Of a DNA stretch of 64,000 nucleotides, positions 63,991 through 64,000 are shown in pieces. The position numbers were made by a program, and so were the translations under genes. Source of the DNA: Doryteuthis pealeii (taxonomy: Eukaryota > Mollusca > Cephalopoda > Myopsida > Loliginidae); the NCBI GenBank assembly GCA_023376005.1, contig CM042145.1, positions 21,400,384 through 21,464,383 on the forward strand. Reading direction: 5' to 3'. Position 1 is the first letter of the stretch. Each line of letters begins with the position of its first letter. The notes beneath the pieces are model-generated. The model saw nothing but the letters and a program-made list of their open reading frames with translations, was not told the origin of the DNA and made no database searches.

Positions 63991-64000
63991 ACATTAGATA

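Overview
The window is animal nuclear DNA, very AT-rich and packed with repeats. The only cellular gene I can support is part of a frequenin/NCS-1 type neuronal calcium sensor on the + strand. Three exons (13419-13498, 18867-18955, 24116-24192) carry the end of EF-hand 2, all of EF-hand 3 and the lead-in to EF-hand 4. Introns of about 5.4 and 5.2 kb separate them. No upstream exon and no terminal exon was found, so almost everything else is probably intron of this gene. Exon sequence, long introns, tRNA-derived SINEs and C2H2-tailed LINE fragments suggest a mollusc, most likely a cephalopod; that assignment is inference. Two coding exons each carry a one-base homopolymer indel, which looks more like assembly error than gene death.

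Layout. 1-1050: AT-rich DNA ending in a palindrome with two hammerhead-like ribozymes. 2390-7270: a dispersed element in which a 126-bp unit has expanded to about 30 tandem copies. 7520-10730: dispersed repeats, a dead mariner-type fragment and a 653-bp non-autonomous Helitron whose paralogous empty site survives at 14521/14522. 10730-13194: a dead antisense LINE 3' end (RT C-terminal part plus zinc fingers), cut by a MITE. 13419-24192: the three exons with minisatellites, palindromic elements, a solo LTR and foldback MITEs in the introns. 24193-64000: no exon seen, but SINEs, foldback elements, three more Helitrons, LINE tails, a second solo LTR and a 2.8-kb near-identical duplication either side of a 100-N gap.

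Most notable signal. At least ten places on both strands fit the type I hammerhead ribozyme plan: core CUGANGA, stem II, GAAA, a very short and often self-complementary stem III, an NUH cleavage triplet, and a stem I that pairs across the motif and usually has an internal loop. They lie in (TA)n-bordered elements that often carry two divergent copies, one per end and strand. In eight such pairs one copy is in better shape and the other is damaged. Stem I shows compensatory changes between copies. Hammerheads are known in Penelope-like elements and retrozymes; the divergent terminal arrangement and its abundance here are the best candidates for something undescribed. All structures were folded by eye.
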